From Anaerococcus sp. Marseille-Q7828 (lineage in GTDB: Bacteria > Bacillota > Clostridia > Tissierellales > Peptoniphilaceae), in NCBI RefSeq assembly GCF_949769285.1, contig NZ_OX458331.1:1798001-1862000 (forward strand): 64,000 bases of DNA. The letters are read 5' to 3'. Positions within the stretch are counted from its first letter, which is position 1. Every line of letters starts with the position of its first letter. The notes below the pieces were generated by a model that worked only from the letters and a program-made list of their open reading frames with translations, was not told the DNA's origin and searched no databases. Positions 16,849-25,714 of this stretch are shown one piece after another. The position numbers and the translations under genes are program-made.

Positions 16849-16877
16849 AGTATACATTGAAATCAACAATTTATCAA
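16849..16877 (-). promoter_or_regulatory. Promoter of the serS T-box transcript
   Basis: TTGATA (16877-16872) and TATACT (16854-16849) with a 17-base spacer, positioned so that transcription begins just before stem I. Confidence 0.65.
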
Positions 16878-16880
16878 TAC

Positions 16881-17837
16881 CTAGTCTAATTTTTCATCAC
16901 TAATCTCTTTTAAATCCTTGCTAAAAGTCTTTGTTTCATTGATTCTGGTAGCTTTTTTCTTTTTCCTATATTTTACAAATATAATAATCAGTACTGCTAT
17001 TAATAATAGTGGCCAAAGGGTGATTAGAGCTATTATTAAATCTTGAAAGAAATTTATAAAAATGTGAATTGAATCTCCAAAAGCTTGGGAAATTCTTCCA
17101 GCAAAATCTGGAGACCTATTGGCTACATTGTTGTAATCATAAACTTCCCTTAGGTAGAGATTGTAGGTGTCATAGTATACCCTGCTATCCATATCTGAAA
17201 TTGCAGCCTTTATCTGGTCAATTTCTGCTTGGACATCCAAAATTCTCGCTTGTAGTGCCATGACATCTTCAAGATTTTCTGCTTTTTCTAGAAGTTCATT
17301 TAGTTTATCAAGCTCGGTCTCTTTGGATTTGAGCCTAATACTAGTATCGGTATAGGATTTAGTAAAATCGTTGATGTGATTACTTGATGATAGTATCTTA
17401 CCATGGCTTTCAAGTTCTTTCCTAAAGTCATCTGATTTGTCATTTGGAATTTTTATTGTAGAATTTAGGACTCTTATATTATCATTAGATTCATTTGGAA
17501 ATTCACGGTCAATAGTGGATGATTCAAAAAAGCCTTCATACTTACTGATTAACTTTTCTATTGCTTCGTAGTCTTTGTCAAAATCAGTAGTTTCAATAGT
17601 ATAATCATAAAATCTTTCAATCTTACGGTCAGCCTTTGCCAAATCCAAACTTTCGCTATCGTCGATGCTTTCTTCTTCAGCAACATCTTCAGTCTTCATA
17701 CCATTACTTGCCATATCGGAAGTATTGTAGGCTTTATTTTCATTACTTGTACTAACATCTTTAAAGTTGCCAGCCCCACAGGCTACTAGCATGAAGCTTA
17801 ATATTATACATATTATAATATTTCTTTTCTTTTTCAT
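16881..17837 (-). CDS. DUF4349-domain lipoprotein
   Basis: The signal peptide ends in lipobox LVAC (Cys20). A low-complexity Ser/Asp/Glu linker (about 25-70) is followed by the DUF4349 domain with a two-stranded pattern, a coiled-coil segment (about 175-220, LDKLNELLEKAENLEDVMAL) and a C-terminal transmembrane helix (about 270-292, IIALITLWPLLLIAVLIIIF) with a basic cytoplasmic tail. The protein would therefore be anchored at both ends with its middle outside. Function is unknown; relatives often sit near anti-sigma factors. ATG follows AGGAGG. Separate from serS, whose promoter starts right after its stop. Confidence 0.82.
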   Translation of the reverse strand: MKKKRNIIICIILSFMLVACGAGNFKDVSTSNENKAYNTSDMASNGMKTEDVAEEESIDDSESLDLAKADRKIERFYDYTIETTDFDKDYEAIEKLISKYEGFFESSTIDREFPNESNDNIRVLNSTIKIPNDKSDDFRKELESHGKILSSSNHINDFTKSYTDTSIRLKSKETELDKLNELLEKAENLEDVMALQARILDVQAEIDQIKAAISDMDSRVYYDTYNLYLREVYDYNNVANRSPDFAGRISQAFGDSIHIFINFFQDLIIALITLWPLLLIAVLIIIFVKYRKKKKATRINETKTFSKDLKEISDEKLD

Positions 17838-17955
17838 AAGCTTTTCCTCCTATGATTATTCTTCAAGTTGTTTTTCAATATTACTCATTATCTTTATCAT
17901 ATCCCATATTCAATCACCCTCATAAATCGTAATTTTATTACTTATTATTTACCCC

Positions 17956-17981
17956 AAAAAAATAGAGAGCCTCAGCTCTCT
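17956..17981 (-). terminator. Terminator overlapping the nnrE stop
   Basis: AGAGAGC (17964-17970) pairs perfectly with GCTCTCT (17975-17981), CTCA loop, followed by seven U on the minus strand. The stem includes the nnrE stop codon. It ends the long replication-gene transcript. Confidence 0.85.
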
Positions 17982-18637
17982 TTTAAAACATAGTCTATTG
18001 CTTTTTTTGGTATGCCTATATCTTCGACTACGCACTTATTTCTATATCTACTGCGTTCATATATGCCTTTTTTCATTAGTTGCATAGAAACTATCAAATC
18101 ACTATCTACGACCTCTCCCCAAGAATCTCCAGATGTAGAATCTAATCCACTTGGTATATCTATGGAGATAATATATTTCATGGAACGATTTATCATAGCT
18201 ATTACAAAGGCATAGGTTCCAGAAATAGTACGATCTAGTCCTGTGCCAAATATTCCCTCTATGATAGTAGAAACATTTTTGATATTTTCTTCCATATTTT
18301 CCATATCTTCTATTGTGTCTACAAAAAACATTCGATCTGTAAGCTTTGAGCAAGCATCATAATTTGCTCTAAACTCATCACTTGCCTTATCCAAGCTCCC
18401 TATAATATAAATATCTACCTGATAGTCTCTTGCCATGAGGTTTCTAGCACAGGCAAGACCATCTGCTCCGTTGTTGCCAATGCCGACAATGACAGCAAAA
18501 GTTCGCCTTTGAATTAAGTTGATATTTTTGATAATAGCAAGGCCAGCACGCTCAACCAAGGCTAAGGCTGGTATTTTTAGTTCATTGATTGCATAAGTAT
18601 CTATGGCCTGCATAGTTTCTTTGTCTACTACAAGCAT
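17972..18637 (-). CDS. nnrE: NAD(P)H-hydrate epimerase (YjeF N-terminal domain)
   Basis: Interconverts R and S forms of hydrated NAD(P)H as a repair step. The YjeF_N Rossmann-like domain is complete: DKETMQAIDTYAI, LVERAG, the GxGNNGADGLACAR nucleotide-binding loop at about 52-66, and IDIPSGLDSTSG near 162-173. At 221 residues it lacks the C-terminal dehydratase (NnrD) domain with which it is often fused; no NnrD gene is in the window. Located 9 bases downstream of dnaI in the same operon. Confidence 0.9.
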   Translation of the reverse strand: MLVVDKETMQAIDTYAINELKIPALALVERAGLAIIKNINLIQRRTFAVIVGIGNNGADGLACARNLMARDYQVDIYIIGSLDKASDEFRANYDACSKLTDRMFFVDTIEDMENMEENIKNVSTIIEGIFGTGLDRTISGTYAFVIAMINRSMKYIISIDIPSGLDSTSGDSWGEVVDSDLIVSMQLMKKGIYERSRYRNKCVVEDIGIPKKAIDYVLKES

Positions 18638-18646
18638 ATTAATCTC

Positions 18647-19609
18647 CTACATATCTCTAAGTCTTAGGTCTTTACCAAATATCTCGTGTACTTCACTATT
18701 ACCCACAAACCTAGAAAATATTCTAGGTCCATATGTCTCAGATAGCATACTTTCATCGTAGTTGGTGGAAAATAGTATTGGTTTTTGCGATATCATCCTA
18801 GTATTGACAATATCAAAAAGATTAGAAGTGTTGTTTTTTGATGGGTATTCGCTACCCAAATCGTCTATTATGAGCAAATCACAATCCAAGATAAAATCAT
18901 ATTTTTCTTGGTGCTTATATCTTTGCTCTTCAAAGGCCCAATTGTAATCGTTTAAAAACTTGAAAAGAGATGATGATGTCATATATAATACCGAGAAATT
19001 TCTATCCAATAATTCTTTGGCTACAGAATTTAATAGGAACGTCTTGCCACGGCCAACATCACCAAATATATAAATATTTTTTGATTCCTTGGAAAAGTTA
19101 TTTATATATTTCATCAAGTTAGTCTTCACAATCCTGATATTTTCCCTTGGAGTAAGTGGGTAGTTGCCATAAGGATTGTCATCAAAAAGCGTATCGTCAA
19201 AGTTTGCGAAATTTTCTTTTTCTATAAGATTTTTAATATTTGATAGATTATAATTTTCATCTATTATAATCTGCTTCCTACACGAACACATATCATTTCC
19301 AACAAAACCCGTATCTTTGCACAAGTCGTGGTGGTATTTTAAGTCCATATAATCCTTGGAAAATCCATTTTCTATCAAGAGTTTTTCTTTTAAATCTCTT
19401 AGCTTTTTTAGCTTTACTTCTAAGTTTTCAGTATCTCCACCGGATAAGGTTTGATTTATAATGGTAAAGCCCAATTCCTTTATATTTTTTTCAAGGGATG
19501 CCATGGTTGGGATTTTTTCATAGACTTCATCTATTCGCTTATTTCTATTTATTTCATTTTCTTGCCTGCGTTTTGCCAGTATTTCACTAGCCTTATTAGA
19601 TGTTTTCAT
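18647..19609 (-). CDS. dnaI: DnaI/DnaC-type replicative helicase loader
   Basis: AAA+ ATPase that loads the DnaB helicase at the origin or at stalled forks. The N-terminal part (1-125) contains a Cys/His cluster, H114 region YHHDLCKDTGFVGNDMCSCR, which resembles the zinc-binding helicase-interaction domain of DnaI. Walker A is GDVGRGKTFL (about 195-204), Walker B LLIIDDLGSE (about 255-264), and sensor 1 is FSTN. The start ATG overlaps the end of the upstream DnaD-like gene by 14 bases. Neighbours dnaD-like and dnaB support the role. Confidence 0.9.
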   Translation of the reverse strand: MKTSNKASEILAKRRQENEINRNKRIDEVYEKIPTMASLEKNIKELGFTIINQTLSGGDTENLEVKLKKLRDLKEKLLIENGFSKDYMDLKYHHDLCKDTGFVGNDMCSCRKQIIIDENYNLSNIKNLIEKENFANFDDTLFDDNPYGNYPLTPRENIRIVKTNLMKYINNFSKESKNIYIFGDVGRGKTFLLNSVAKELLDRNFSVLYMTSSSLFKFLNDYNWAFEEQRYKHQEKYDFILDCDLLIIDDLGSEYPSKNNTSNLFDIVNTRMISQKPILFSTNYDESMLSETYGPRIFSRFVGNSEVHEIFGKDLRLRDM

Positions 19610-20345
19610 TAGATTTTCCCTGTTCTAGCATTTTTTCAAAGCGCTTTTTCCTTGCTTCCTCAGCATAGGACTTGTAATCGTCTCCACTTGAAATATTATT
19701 TTTCTTATACTGCCTTGGAGATTTTTTTCTTACAAGTTTTTGACGTTCTTGGTGGATTTTTAGGTCATTGAGAGATAATATATTTTGATCTCTCCATGTC
19801 TTTATAAAGCCCATAACATATTTCACATCGACATTGTTTAGCTCTTTTGCTTGGCGAAAAGCTTCTGTGATAAGTTCTGGTTCGCTATTGTAGTCTTCAA
19901 TAGTTTCTTGAATCCTTGTAATATCAGCTGGGGTTAAGGCCCTACCAATAATATTTTCTACATTGTTAAACATTATTTGCTTGCGGCTAGATTTGTCAAA
20001 GCTAGCTTCATTGACCTCATCATATGTTTTCTTATTGTCACCATAGATCATTTGCCTAAAAGAAACAATTTCTATGTATTCACTGCCATTTAGATCCAAT
20101 TTCTTACGAAAGGCCCCCATATTTATCCAATAATCTATAGCGTTTTTGATATCCTCATCAGAATATTTTAAAATTTTCTTAATCTTATCAATGTCTACAG
20201 AACCTTCGTTATATATGTCCTTATATACCAAGAGATAAAACTTGAGATTCTCACCATCCACCATACCTAGATAGGTATTTAAAAACATATTTTCAAGAGG
20301 TGTGGTTCCCAAATCAACTTTCAAATTTTCAACTGTGAAGTTCAT
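19596..20345 (-). CDS. DnaD-domain replication initiation protein
   Basis: A 249-residue protein with an N-terminal winged-helix-like region (GSVDIDKIKKILKYSDEDIKNAIDYW, given here in two halves: GSVDIDKIKKILK and YSDEDIKNAIDYW) and a C-terminal DnaD domain (about 130-205) ending in the typical VDVKYVMGFIKTW, before a basic tail that may bind DNA. DnaD/DnaB family proteins remodel origin DNA and recruit the helicase loader, here encoded next door. The ATG at 20345 is preferred over the one at 20354 because AAAGGA lies 8 bases before it. Overlaps the GNAT gene upstream by 17 bases. Confidence 0.85.
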   Translation of the reverse strand: MNFTVENLKVDLGTTPLENMFLNTYLGMVDGENLKFYLLVYKDIYNEGSVDIDKIKKILKYSDEDIKNAIDYWINMGAFRKKLDLNGSEYIEIVSFRQMIYGDNKKTYDEVNEASFDKSSRKQIMFNNVENIIGRALTPADITRIQETIEDYNSEPELITEAFRQAKELNNVDVKYVMGFIKTWRDQNILSLNDLKIHQERQKLVRKKSPRQYKKNNISSGDDYKSYAEEARKKRFEKMLEQGKSNENI

Positions 20346-20907
20346 AATAATCATCCTTTGTAAGTTTCATCTTCAGTATCTTAGAATATATCAAATTGCC
20401 ATGCATTTCAAAATATCTATCGTCAAATTCTATGTCTTGGTTTTCAAAAAGTTCACTATCATAGCCTGTTTCCTTAAAACCTAGCTTTTGGTAAAGGTTT
20501 AAGGCTCTTTGATTAAATAGATTAACTTCAAGAAGCATGACTTTGAATTTTAAATCATTAAAATAATAGTCAAGTAAAACGAGCATTGCATCATAACCAT
20601 AGCCAAGGGATACAAAATGTGCATCAAATACTATGCCCAAAAGTGCCTTTTTTGTAAGAGGATTGTAGTTCTTTAGCCCTACAAAGCCAATAAACCTATC
20701 ATCTTCATATCTTTTTACAGCAAAATACTTTTTCCTTGGTGTACAGATGGAATTATACCAAAAGTTTATTTCAAAATCTGAAAGATTACCATAGTTATAG
20801 CCAGAAAGCCTAGGATCCTCATAGTTAGTCCAGTTATTAAGTTCATAGGCCGTAGGCCTTGTCATCCTCTCAAGGTAGACTCTTTTTTGCTTGCAATTAG
20901 TAGGCAT
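20329..20907 (-). CDS. GNAT-family N-acetyltransferase
   Basis: A 192-residue acetyltransferase of the GNAT_3/RimJ-like type. The central block FIGFVGLKNYNPLTKKALLG, the acetyl-CoA loop around FVSLGYGYDAMLVLLDY (about 112-128) and the closing NQRALNLYQKLGFKETG (about 149-165) are characteristic. The substrate is not evident. It overlaps dnaB by 11 bases upstream and the DnaD-like gene downstream, so it is part of the operon by translation coupling, an unusual place for an acetyltransferase. Confidence 0.85.
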   Translation of the reverse strand: MPTNCKQKRVYLERMTRPTAYELNNWTNYEDPRLSGYNYGNLSDFEINFWYNSICTPRKKYFAVKRYEDDRFIGFVGLKNYNPLTKKALLGIVFDAHFVSLGYGYDAMLVLLDYYFNDLKFKVMLLEVNLFNQRALNLYQKLGFKETGYDSELFENQDIEFDDRYFEMHGNLIYSKILKMKLTKDDYYELHS

Positions 20908-22231
20908 TTTCTTCTCTGTATGATAGGTCTCTAAAAGTGGTACATGGCTTGTTAAAGAATAGGTCTATGGTTCCAGTAGAGCCATTCCTATGCTTTGCAA
21001 CAATTACCTTGGCTATATTTGGATTATCTTCTTCATCGTAGTAGTCTTCCCTATATAGGAGCATTACTACATCCGCATCTTGCTCTATAGCTCCAGATTC
21101 CCTCAAATCTGATAAGATTGGCTTGTGATCAGCTCTCTTGTCAGCTTCACGGGATAGTTGGGCTAGAGATAGGATAGGACAATTTAGCTCTTTTGATAAT
21201 GATTTTAGTCCTCTGGATATAGACGCTATTTCGTTTTGCCTATTTTCCTTGTTAGAATCTGCGCTCATCAATTGTAGATAATCTATTACTACAAGATCTA
21301 GGCCATTTTCTGCCTTAAGTCTTTTTAGTTTTGACCTCATCTCAGAAAGGGAAATGGCTGGAGTTTCATCTACATATAAGTCCTTGTCTACAATCTCTCT
21401 AACTGACCTAAAGAGCAATTCCCATTCGTCATCCTTTATCCTGCCATTCATAACTTGCTCTAAATCTATCATAGAAACCATTGATATGAGCCTGTAGTTT
21501 AATTGAAGGGTAGACATTTCTAGGGAAAAGAAGGCCACAGACTTGCCCTCTTTGGCAGCATTCCATGCCATTGTAAGTCCAAGGGCTGTCTTACCCATAG
21601 CAGGGCGCGCGGCAAGTAGGATAAGTTGAGATGGTTGAAGACCTGATAGTTTCATATCTATGGAAGAAAGTCCTGTCGGTACGCCTGTTATATCTCCATC
21701 ATTTAGGGATAATTCGTTGATTATTTGTATAGTTTCATCTAGGGTATCTCCAACTTTGGTTAGACCATCATTTAGTTTATCTTGGGATATGTCAAATATT
21801 TTACTTTCAGCTACTTCTAGTATTGTTGAAACATCGTCACTTTGCCTGTAGCTAAGCTCCATTATATCGTTACTTGCCCCTATTAGACTCCTTAGCAATG
21901 CCTTTTCTTTGACTGTCTTTGCGTATGTATCAATATTTGGAGTATAAAATGAGGAGAGGGTAATCTCAGCGATAAACTCCTCCCCTCCAACTTCTTGTAA
22001 TATATTTTCATTCCTCAACTGGGATAATAAGCTCACTTCATCTACCTTGATGTCTTTTTCAAACATGGTGACTATGGACTTATATATCCTTTGGGTCCTG
22101 GAATCATAAAAGTCTACAGGTTTTATTATTTGATTTGCTCTATCGAAAGTTTCGTTTTTCTTTAGAATACTTCCGATAATAGCCTTCTCTGCTAAGAAGT
22201 CATATGGAAGAGGCCTACTTGCCTCAGTCAT
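20897..22231 (-). CDS. dnaB: Replicative DNA helicase DnaB
   Basis: Hexameric 5'-3' helicase at the replication fork. The N-terminal domain starts PLPYDFLAEKAIIGSIL and a linker leads to the RecA-like C-terminal domain from about residue 180 (ITGVPTGLSSIDMKLSGL). Walker A is ARPAMGKTALG (about 208-218); Walker B is LVVIDYLQLMS; RESGAIEQDADVVMLLYR is near 375-392. 444 residues is normal, with no intein. Its ATG overlaps the rplI stop (ATGA type). Called DnaC in Bacillus nomenclature. Confidence 0.96.
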   Translation of the reverse strand: MTEASRPLPYDFLAEKAIIGSILKKNETFDRANQIIKPVDFYDSRTQRIYKSIVTMFEKDIKVDEVSLLSQLRNENILQEVGGEEFIAEITLSSFYTPNIDTYAKTVKEKALLRSLIGASNDIMELSYRQSDDVSTILEVAESKIFDISQDKLNDGLTKVGDTLDETIQIINELSLNDGDITGVPTGLSSIDMKLSGLQPSQLILLAARPAMGKTALGLTMAWNAAKEGKSVAFFSLEMSTLQLNYRLISMVSMIDLEQVMNGRIKDDEWELLFRSVREIVDKDLYVDETPAISLSEMRSKLKRLKAENGLDLVVIDYLQLMSADSNKENRQNEIASISRGLKSLSKELNCPILSLAQLSREADKRADHKPILSDLRESGAIEQDADVVMLLYREDYYDEEDNPNIAKVIVAKHRNGSTGTIDLFFNKPCTTFRDLSYREENAY

Positions 22232-22680
22232 TAAGCTTCCTCAGCTACTACTTCTACTTTAAGATCAGCGTTAACTTCTGGGTATAGTCTTACATTTAGA
22301 GTAAATTCGCCAGTTCCTTCGATTTTTTCAAGGCCTTCGATTCTCTTTCTGTCAACTTCGATACCATTTTCAGCTAGTGACTCTGCTAGATCTTTGTTTG
22401 TGATAGAACCAAATAGTTTACCATCTTCACCAACGTTTACTTTTTGTGTAAGTGTTAGAGCTTCGATTTTTTCTTTTAGTTCTTCTGCTTCTTTTCTGTT
22501 TTGTGCTTCTTCTTCTTTTAATTTTGCTTGCATTTCTTCAAGTTCAGCCATATTCTTTTTGTTAGCTTCAACTGCAAGTCCTTGTGGGTTAAGGTAGTTT
22601 CTAAAATAACCTGGTTTTACATCTACAAGGTCTCCCTTAACGCCTACTCTTACGATATTATCTGTTAGTATTACTTTCAT
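22231..22680 (-). CDS. rplI: 50S ribosomal protein L9
   Basis: Binds 23S rRNA near the L1 stalk. Starts MKVILTDNIVRVGVKGDLVD, the L9 N-terminal fold, with the conserved VKPGYFRNYLNPQGLA, followed by the long connecting helix (about 40-75, Glu/Lys/Ala-rich) and the C-terminal domain with LFGSITNKDLAE. 149 residues is standard. Overlaps gdpP by 23 bases and dnaB by one base. The gdpP-rplI-dnaB order is conserved in Firmicutes. Confidence 0.97.
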   Translation of the reverse strand: MKVILTDNIVRVGVKGDLVDVKPGYFRNYLNPQGLAVEANKKNMAELEEMQAKLKEEEAQNRKEAEELKEKIEALTLTQKVNVGEDGKLFGSITNKDLAESLAENGIEVDRKRIEGLEKIEGTGEFTLNVRLYPEVNADLKVEVVAEEA

Positions 22681-24664
22681 CTTCTTCTTCCTCTCTTAAA
22701 TATTCAATTATTGCTTTTCTTAGCAATTCTTCAGCATTTTCCATGCTCATGTCAAGCTGGGTTGCAGCCGCTGTTAGATGGCCTCCCCCTCCGATGCGCT
22801 CTAATATTAATTGTACACTTATATCGCCCAAGCTTCTACCAGAGATGTGAATTTTATTGTGAGATCTGGTTAGTACAAAGCTTGCTTTTACACCCTTTAT
22901 AGTCAAAAGGTCATCGGCCGCTTGACTTGCTATAAGTGTTGATCCATCAATATCTCTATTGAAATGACCAATAGCAATCATATCATTTACTATACTCGAA
23001 TCAGCTATAACTTCCGACTTATATTTAACAATTTCAAAATCATCTTTAAACATTCTCTTGATATAAACTGAATCTGCACCCCAACGTTTTAGTATGCTTG
23101 CCGCCTCAAAGGTACGAACTCCTGTTTGATAAACAAAGTTTTTTGTATCTACTGTGATGCCTGCTAAAAGCGACTCAGCTATTTGGGTTCTTGCTTTAAA
23201 ATTCTCATCCAAGTAATTTAGGATTTCTGTAACAAGTTCTGATGCACTTGATGCATAAGGCTCTATATATGATATTGTAGATTTCTTGATGTAGTCATTG
23301 CCACGTCTGTGGTGGTCTATTATAACAATCTGATCGGCTTTATCTATAATGCTTGGTGCTTCTGTAGAGTTTTTTCTGTGATTGTCAACAACTACCACAA
23401 GTGATGATGGTCTTAAGATATTAAGTGCTTCTTCTTCTGTCAAAATATTATCCCTAAGCTCTTCTAGATTTGAAGTTGTAGATGAGTACATATTTTCAAT
23501 TTGTCTAGGAACTTCGTTTAAGATAATATATGGTTTTTTCTTTAGAAATCTTACGCCCTCGTATACACCAAGAGCCGCCCCAAAAGAGTCCATGTCTGGG
23601 TTATTATGTCCCATAATAAATACTTCTGATGACGCAAGGATCATTCTCTTCAAAGCACCAGAAATAACTCTAGACTTAACTTTTGAAGTTTTTTCTGTTG
23701 CCTTACTCTTACCACCAAAGTACTCGTAGTTATCTTTTACTTTTACTACTGCCTGGTCCCCACCACGAGATAGGGCTATGTCAATTGCAACTCTAGAATC
23801 GTCGTAAATTTCATTTGGTGATGATCCAGATATTCCAGCCCCTATTGATAGAGTTGGATTAATAGTATTGCCCAAAGATATTTCCCTAATATCATCTAGG
23901 ATAGAGAACTTAGAATCATAGATATCTTGATAATCTTGGTACTCCATGACAACCATAAATCTATCATTTTCATATTTTCTAACCACACCATGATGAGAAT
24001 TGAAATACTCAGTAATAGTTCTATCTATAGTACCCAATACCTGTGGTCTATTGATGGCATCTGTAGAGTTTCTCAAATCTTCGTAATTATCTAAAAACAC
24101 TGTGAAAAAGACAAGTCTCTTATCCTTAAAGAGCTGTTTTATAGACTCATCATAGGTATTATCGATACCATATAAAAAAGTCTCTCTAGTATCAAGCTCG
24201 TCGTTTTTGACACTTGAAATATGAAATTGTATAACCCTGCCATCAATTTCAGTTGTAACTGGAACAGTTAATTCTCTTTCTTCAAAATCTATATCAGCCA
24301 AACTAGGCAAAACATCATCTATAGGATTTCCTATCAGCTCTTCTTCTGGAAATAAATTCCTAAAATCTGTGTTGTGCCATTTTATGTTATCATCAGCATC
24401 TAGGACTACAATCGGAAATGGCATTTCAAAAACCAAGTTTTTTGTTATGCTATCAAAACTTGATTCGACCTCGTCAACATAACGTTGCAAAAGCCTTTCA
24501 TTGGAATCACTTAAGTTGCTCAGATAAAAATACAAGGCCAAACATAGTATAAAGGCTATGAGCGATAAAATCTTACTATAGAAAAATAAGACTATAGATA
24601 GGGCCACTGGCAAAGCCAAGGCATAAAATATTTTTTCTTTTTCATTTGGTCTAAATTTGTCCAT
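22658..24664 (-). CDS. gdpP: Cyclic-di-AMP phosphodiesterase GdpP
   Basis: Membrane-bound phosphodiesterase that hydrolyses c-di-AMP to pApA, controlling osmotic and cell-wall homeostasis. Domains in order: two transmembrane helices (about 13-50), a PAS-like domain (about 70-170), a degenerate GGDEF domain (about 175-300), and DHH/DHHA1 domains. The DHH metal sites are GHNNPDMDSFGAALG (about 353-367), VVVDNH and DHHRRG; DHHA1 ends in GGGGHLTAAA. 668 residues is typical. Overlaps yybS by 14 bases and rplI by 23. Confidence 0.95.
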   Translation of the reverse strand: MDKFRPNEKEKIFYALALPVALSIVLFFYSKILSLIAFILCLALYFYLSNLSDSNERLLQRYVDEVESSFDSITKNLVFEMPFPIVVLDADDNIKWHNTDFRNLFPEEELIGNPIDDVLPSLADIDFEERELTVPVTTEIDGRVIQFHISSVKNDELDTRETFLYGIDNTYDESIKQLFKDKRLVFFTVFLDNYEDLRNSTDAINRPQVLGTIDRTITEYFNSHHGVVRKYENDRFMVVMEYQDYQDIYDSKFSILDDIREISLGNTINPTLSIGAGISGSSPNEIYDDSRVAIDIALSRGGDQAVVKVKDNYEYFGGKSKATEKTSKVKSRVISGALKRMILASSEVFIMGHNNPDMDSFGAALGVYEGVRFLKKKPYIILNEVPRQIENMYSSTTSNLEELRDNILTEEEALNILRPSSLVVVVDNHRKNSTEAPSIIDKADQIVIIDHHRRGNDYIKKSTISYIEPYASSASELVTEILNYLDENFKARTQIAESLLAGITVDTKNFVYQTGVRTFEAASILKRWGADSVYIKRMFKDDFEIVKYKSEVIADSSIVNDMIAIGHFNRDIDGSTLIASQAADDLLTIKGVKASFVLTRSHNKIHISGRSLGDISVQLILERIGGGGHLTAAATQLDMSMENAEELLRKAIIEYLREEEEDESNTNR

Positions 24665-25556
24665 AAGACCTCCTAGCTTTGTTTCTTATATCCATAAAGA
24701 TGTCTGCAAAGCCTATTATTACAAAAAATACGGCAAATATATAGAAGAATACGATGACAAAAAACCACTGCAATCCTCTAGATAGAAGAAATTTCCTCCT
24801 ACTTAGCATATAATCATAGACTCCCATACCATTAAACATTAAAATACTAAGGCAAATCCATATGAGATTTGTTCTTATGTATATGTCCTTTACTCCCAAA
24901 AATCTTGCAATGAAATAAAGAATGATGGAAGCAATTATTATAGTAGAAAAATCTTTCTTATCCAGTCTTATATCTCTTAATGAGACCATATCCTTGCCCA
25001 TTTTTTTATAGGCCAGATAATTTCTAATTATCCTAAGACTAATTGCACTGTATATTAAAGATAGGCTTGCAATCATTGCCGGATATAGGGCAAAAACTGA
25101 TTCTATGTACTCTAATTTTAAATCATAGCTGGTATTTAATTTAAGCTCTTCATATAAGTCATTTGCCAATTTTGTTATATCCAAGCCAGCTTCTACCATG
25201 GCAAGCTTATAGGCTATTATAAGGATTAAACTTATAACAAGAAAGCCAATCAAAATCTGATACTTGTCACTGATAGTAGATCTAGTCATTACTATAAAAA
25301 GTAGACTTATCAAAAAAATCGGAACAAGGTCAGAGGCTATTACATCAGGGCTAATAAACAAAAAAGCAAATACAATTGCCATTATCAAAGATATGCCAAA
25401 TTCCTTAAAACCCCTTGTAAGGTAAACTAGGGCTAAAAGTATAGGACAAGTTGCAAATAGCATTACACTTCCATCAGTCACCAATAATAAAACTGCAATG
25501 ATTGCTCCAATGGAAAGATAATCAACAATTTTATTTATATTTTTACTAATTTCCAT
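24651..25556 (-). CDS. YybS-type DUF2232 membrane protein
   Basis: An integral membrane protein with about eight hydrophobic segments, matching the DUF2232/YybS family that almost always lies upstream of gdpP in Firmicutes. Function is unknown. The ATG at 25556 is chosen over 25583 because AAAGGA precedes it by 5 bases and the upstream nine codons are not family-like. Length is then 301. It is the first gene of the yybS-gdpP-rplI-dnaB-GNAT-dnaD-dnaI-nnrE operon. Confidence 0.85.
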   Translation of the reverse strand: MEISKNINKIVDYLSIGAIIAVLLLVTDGSVMLFATCPILLALVYLTRGFKEFGISLIMAIVFAFLFISPDVIASDLVPIFLISLLFIVMTRSTISDKYQILIGFLVISLILIIAYKLAMVEAGLDITKLANDLYEELKLNTSYDLKLEYIESVFALYPAMIASLSLIYSAISLRIIRNYLAYKKMGKDMVSLRDIRLDKKDFSTIIIASIILYFIARFLGVKDIYIRTNLIWICLSILMFNGMGVYDYMLSRRKFLLSRGLQWFFVIVFFYIFAVFFVIIGFADIFMDIRNKARRSYGQI

Positions 25557-25680
25557 AAAATTCCTTTCACTTAATTCTAGCATAAAGCGCCATTATAAAC
25601 AATCCAAGAAAATTATGCTTTGTATATCTTACTATTTCTTTACCCACATTCAATTGATTAATAAATAAAACATAAAATTA

Positions 25681-25709
25681 AAAAGTGCCAAGAATAAATC
25701 TCAGCACTT
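25681..25709 (-). terminator. Terminator of the ABC importer operon
   Basis: About 10 bp of stem: AAGTGCC near 25683-25689 pairs with the TCAGCACTT at 25701-25709 (G-U pairs included), followed by a U-rich run on the minus strand, right after the ATPase gene. Confidence 0.75.
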
Positions 25710-25714
25710 ATACT

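Noticed and set aside
17856-17888. Ten-codon open frame (MSNIEKQLEE) upstream of the DUF4349 gene
   Set aside because: Too short to judge. It could be a leader peptide or the remnant of an anti-sigma gene, but nothing else supports this.
18102-18353. Alternative minus-strand frame within nnrE
   Set aside because: Out-of-frame shadow of nnrE with Tyr/Arg-rich composition and no start signals.
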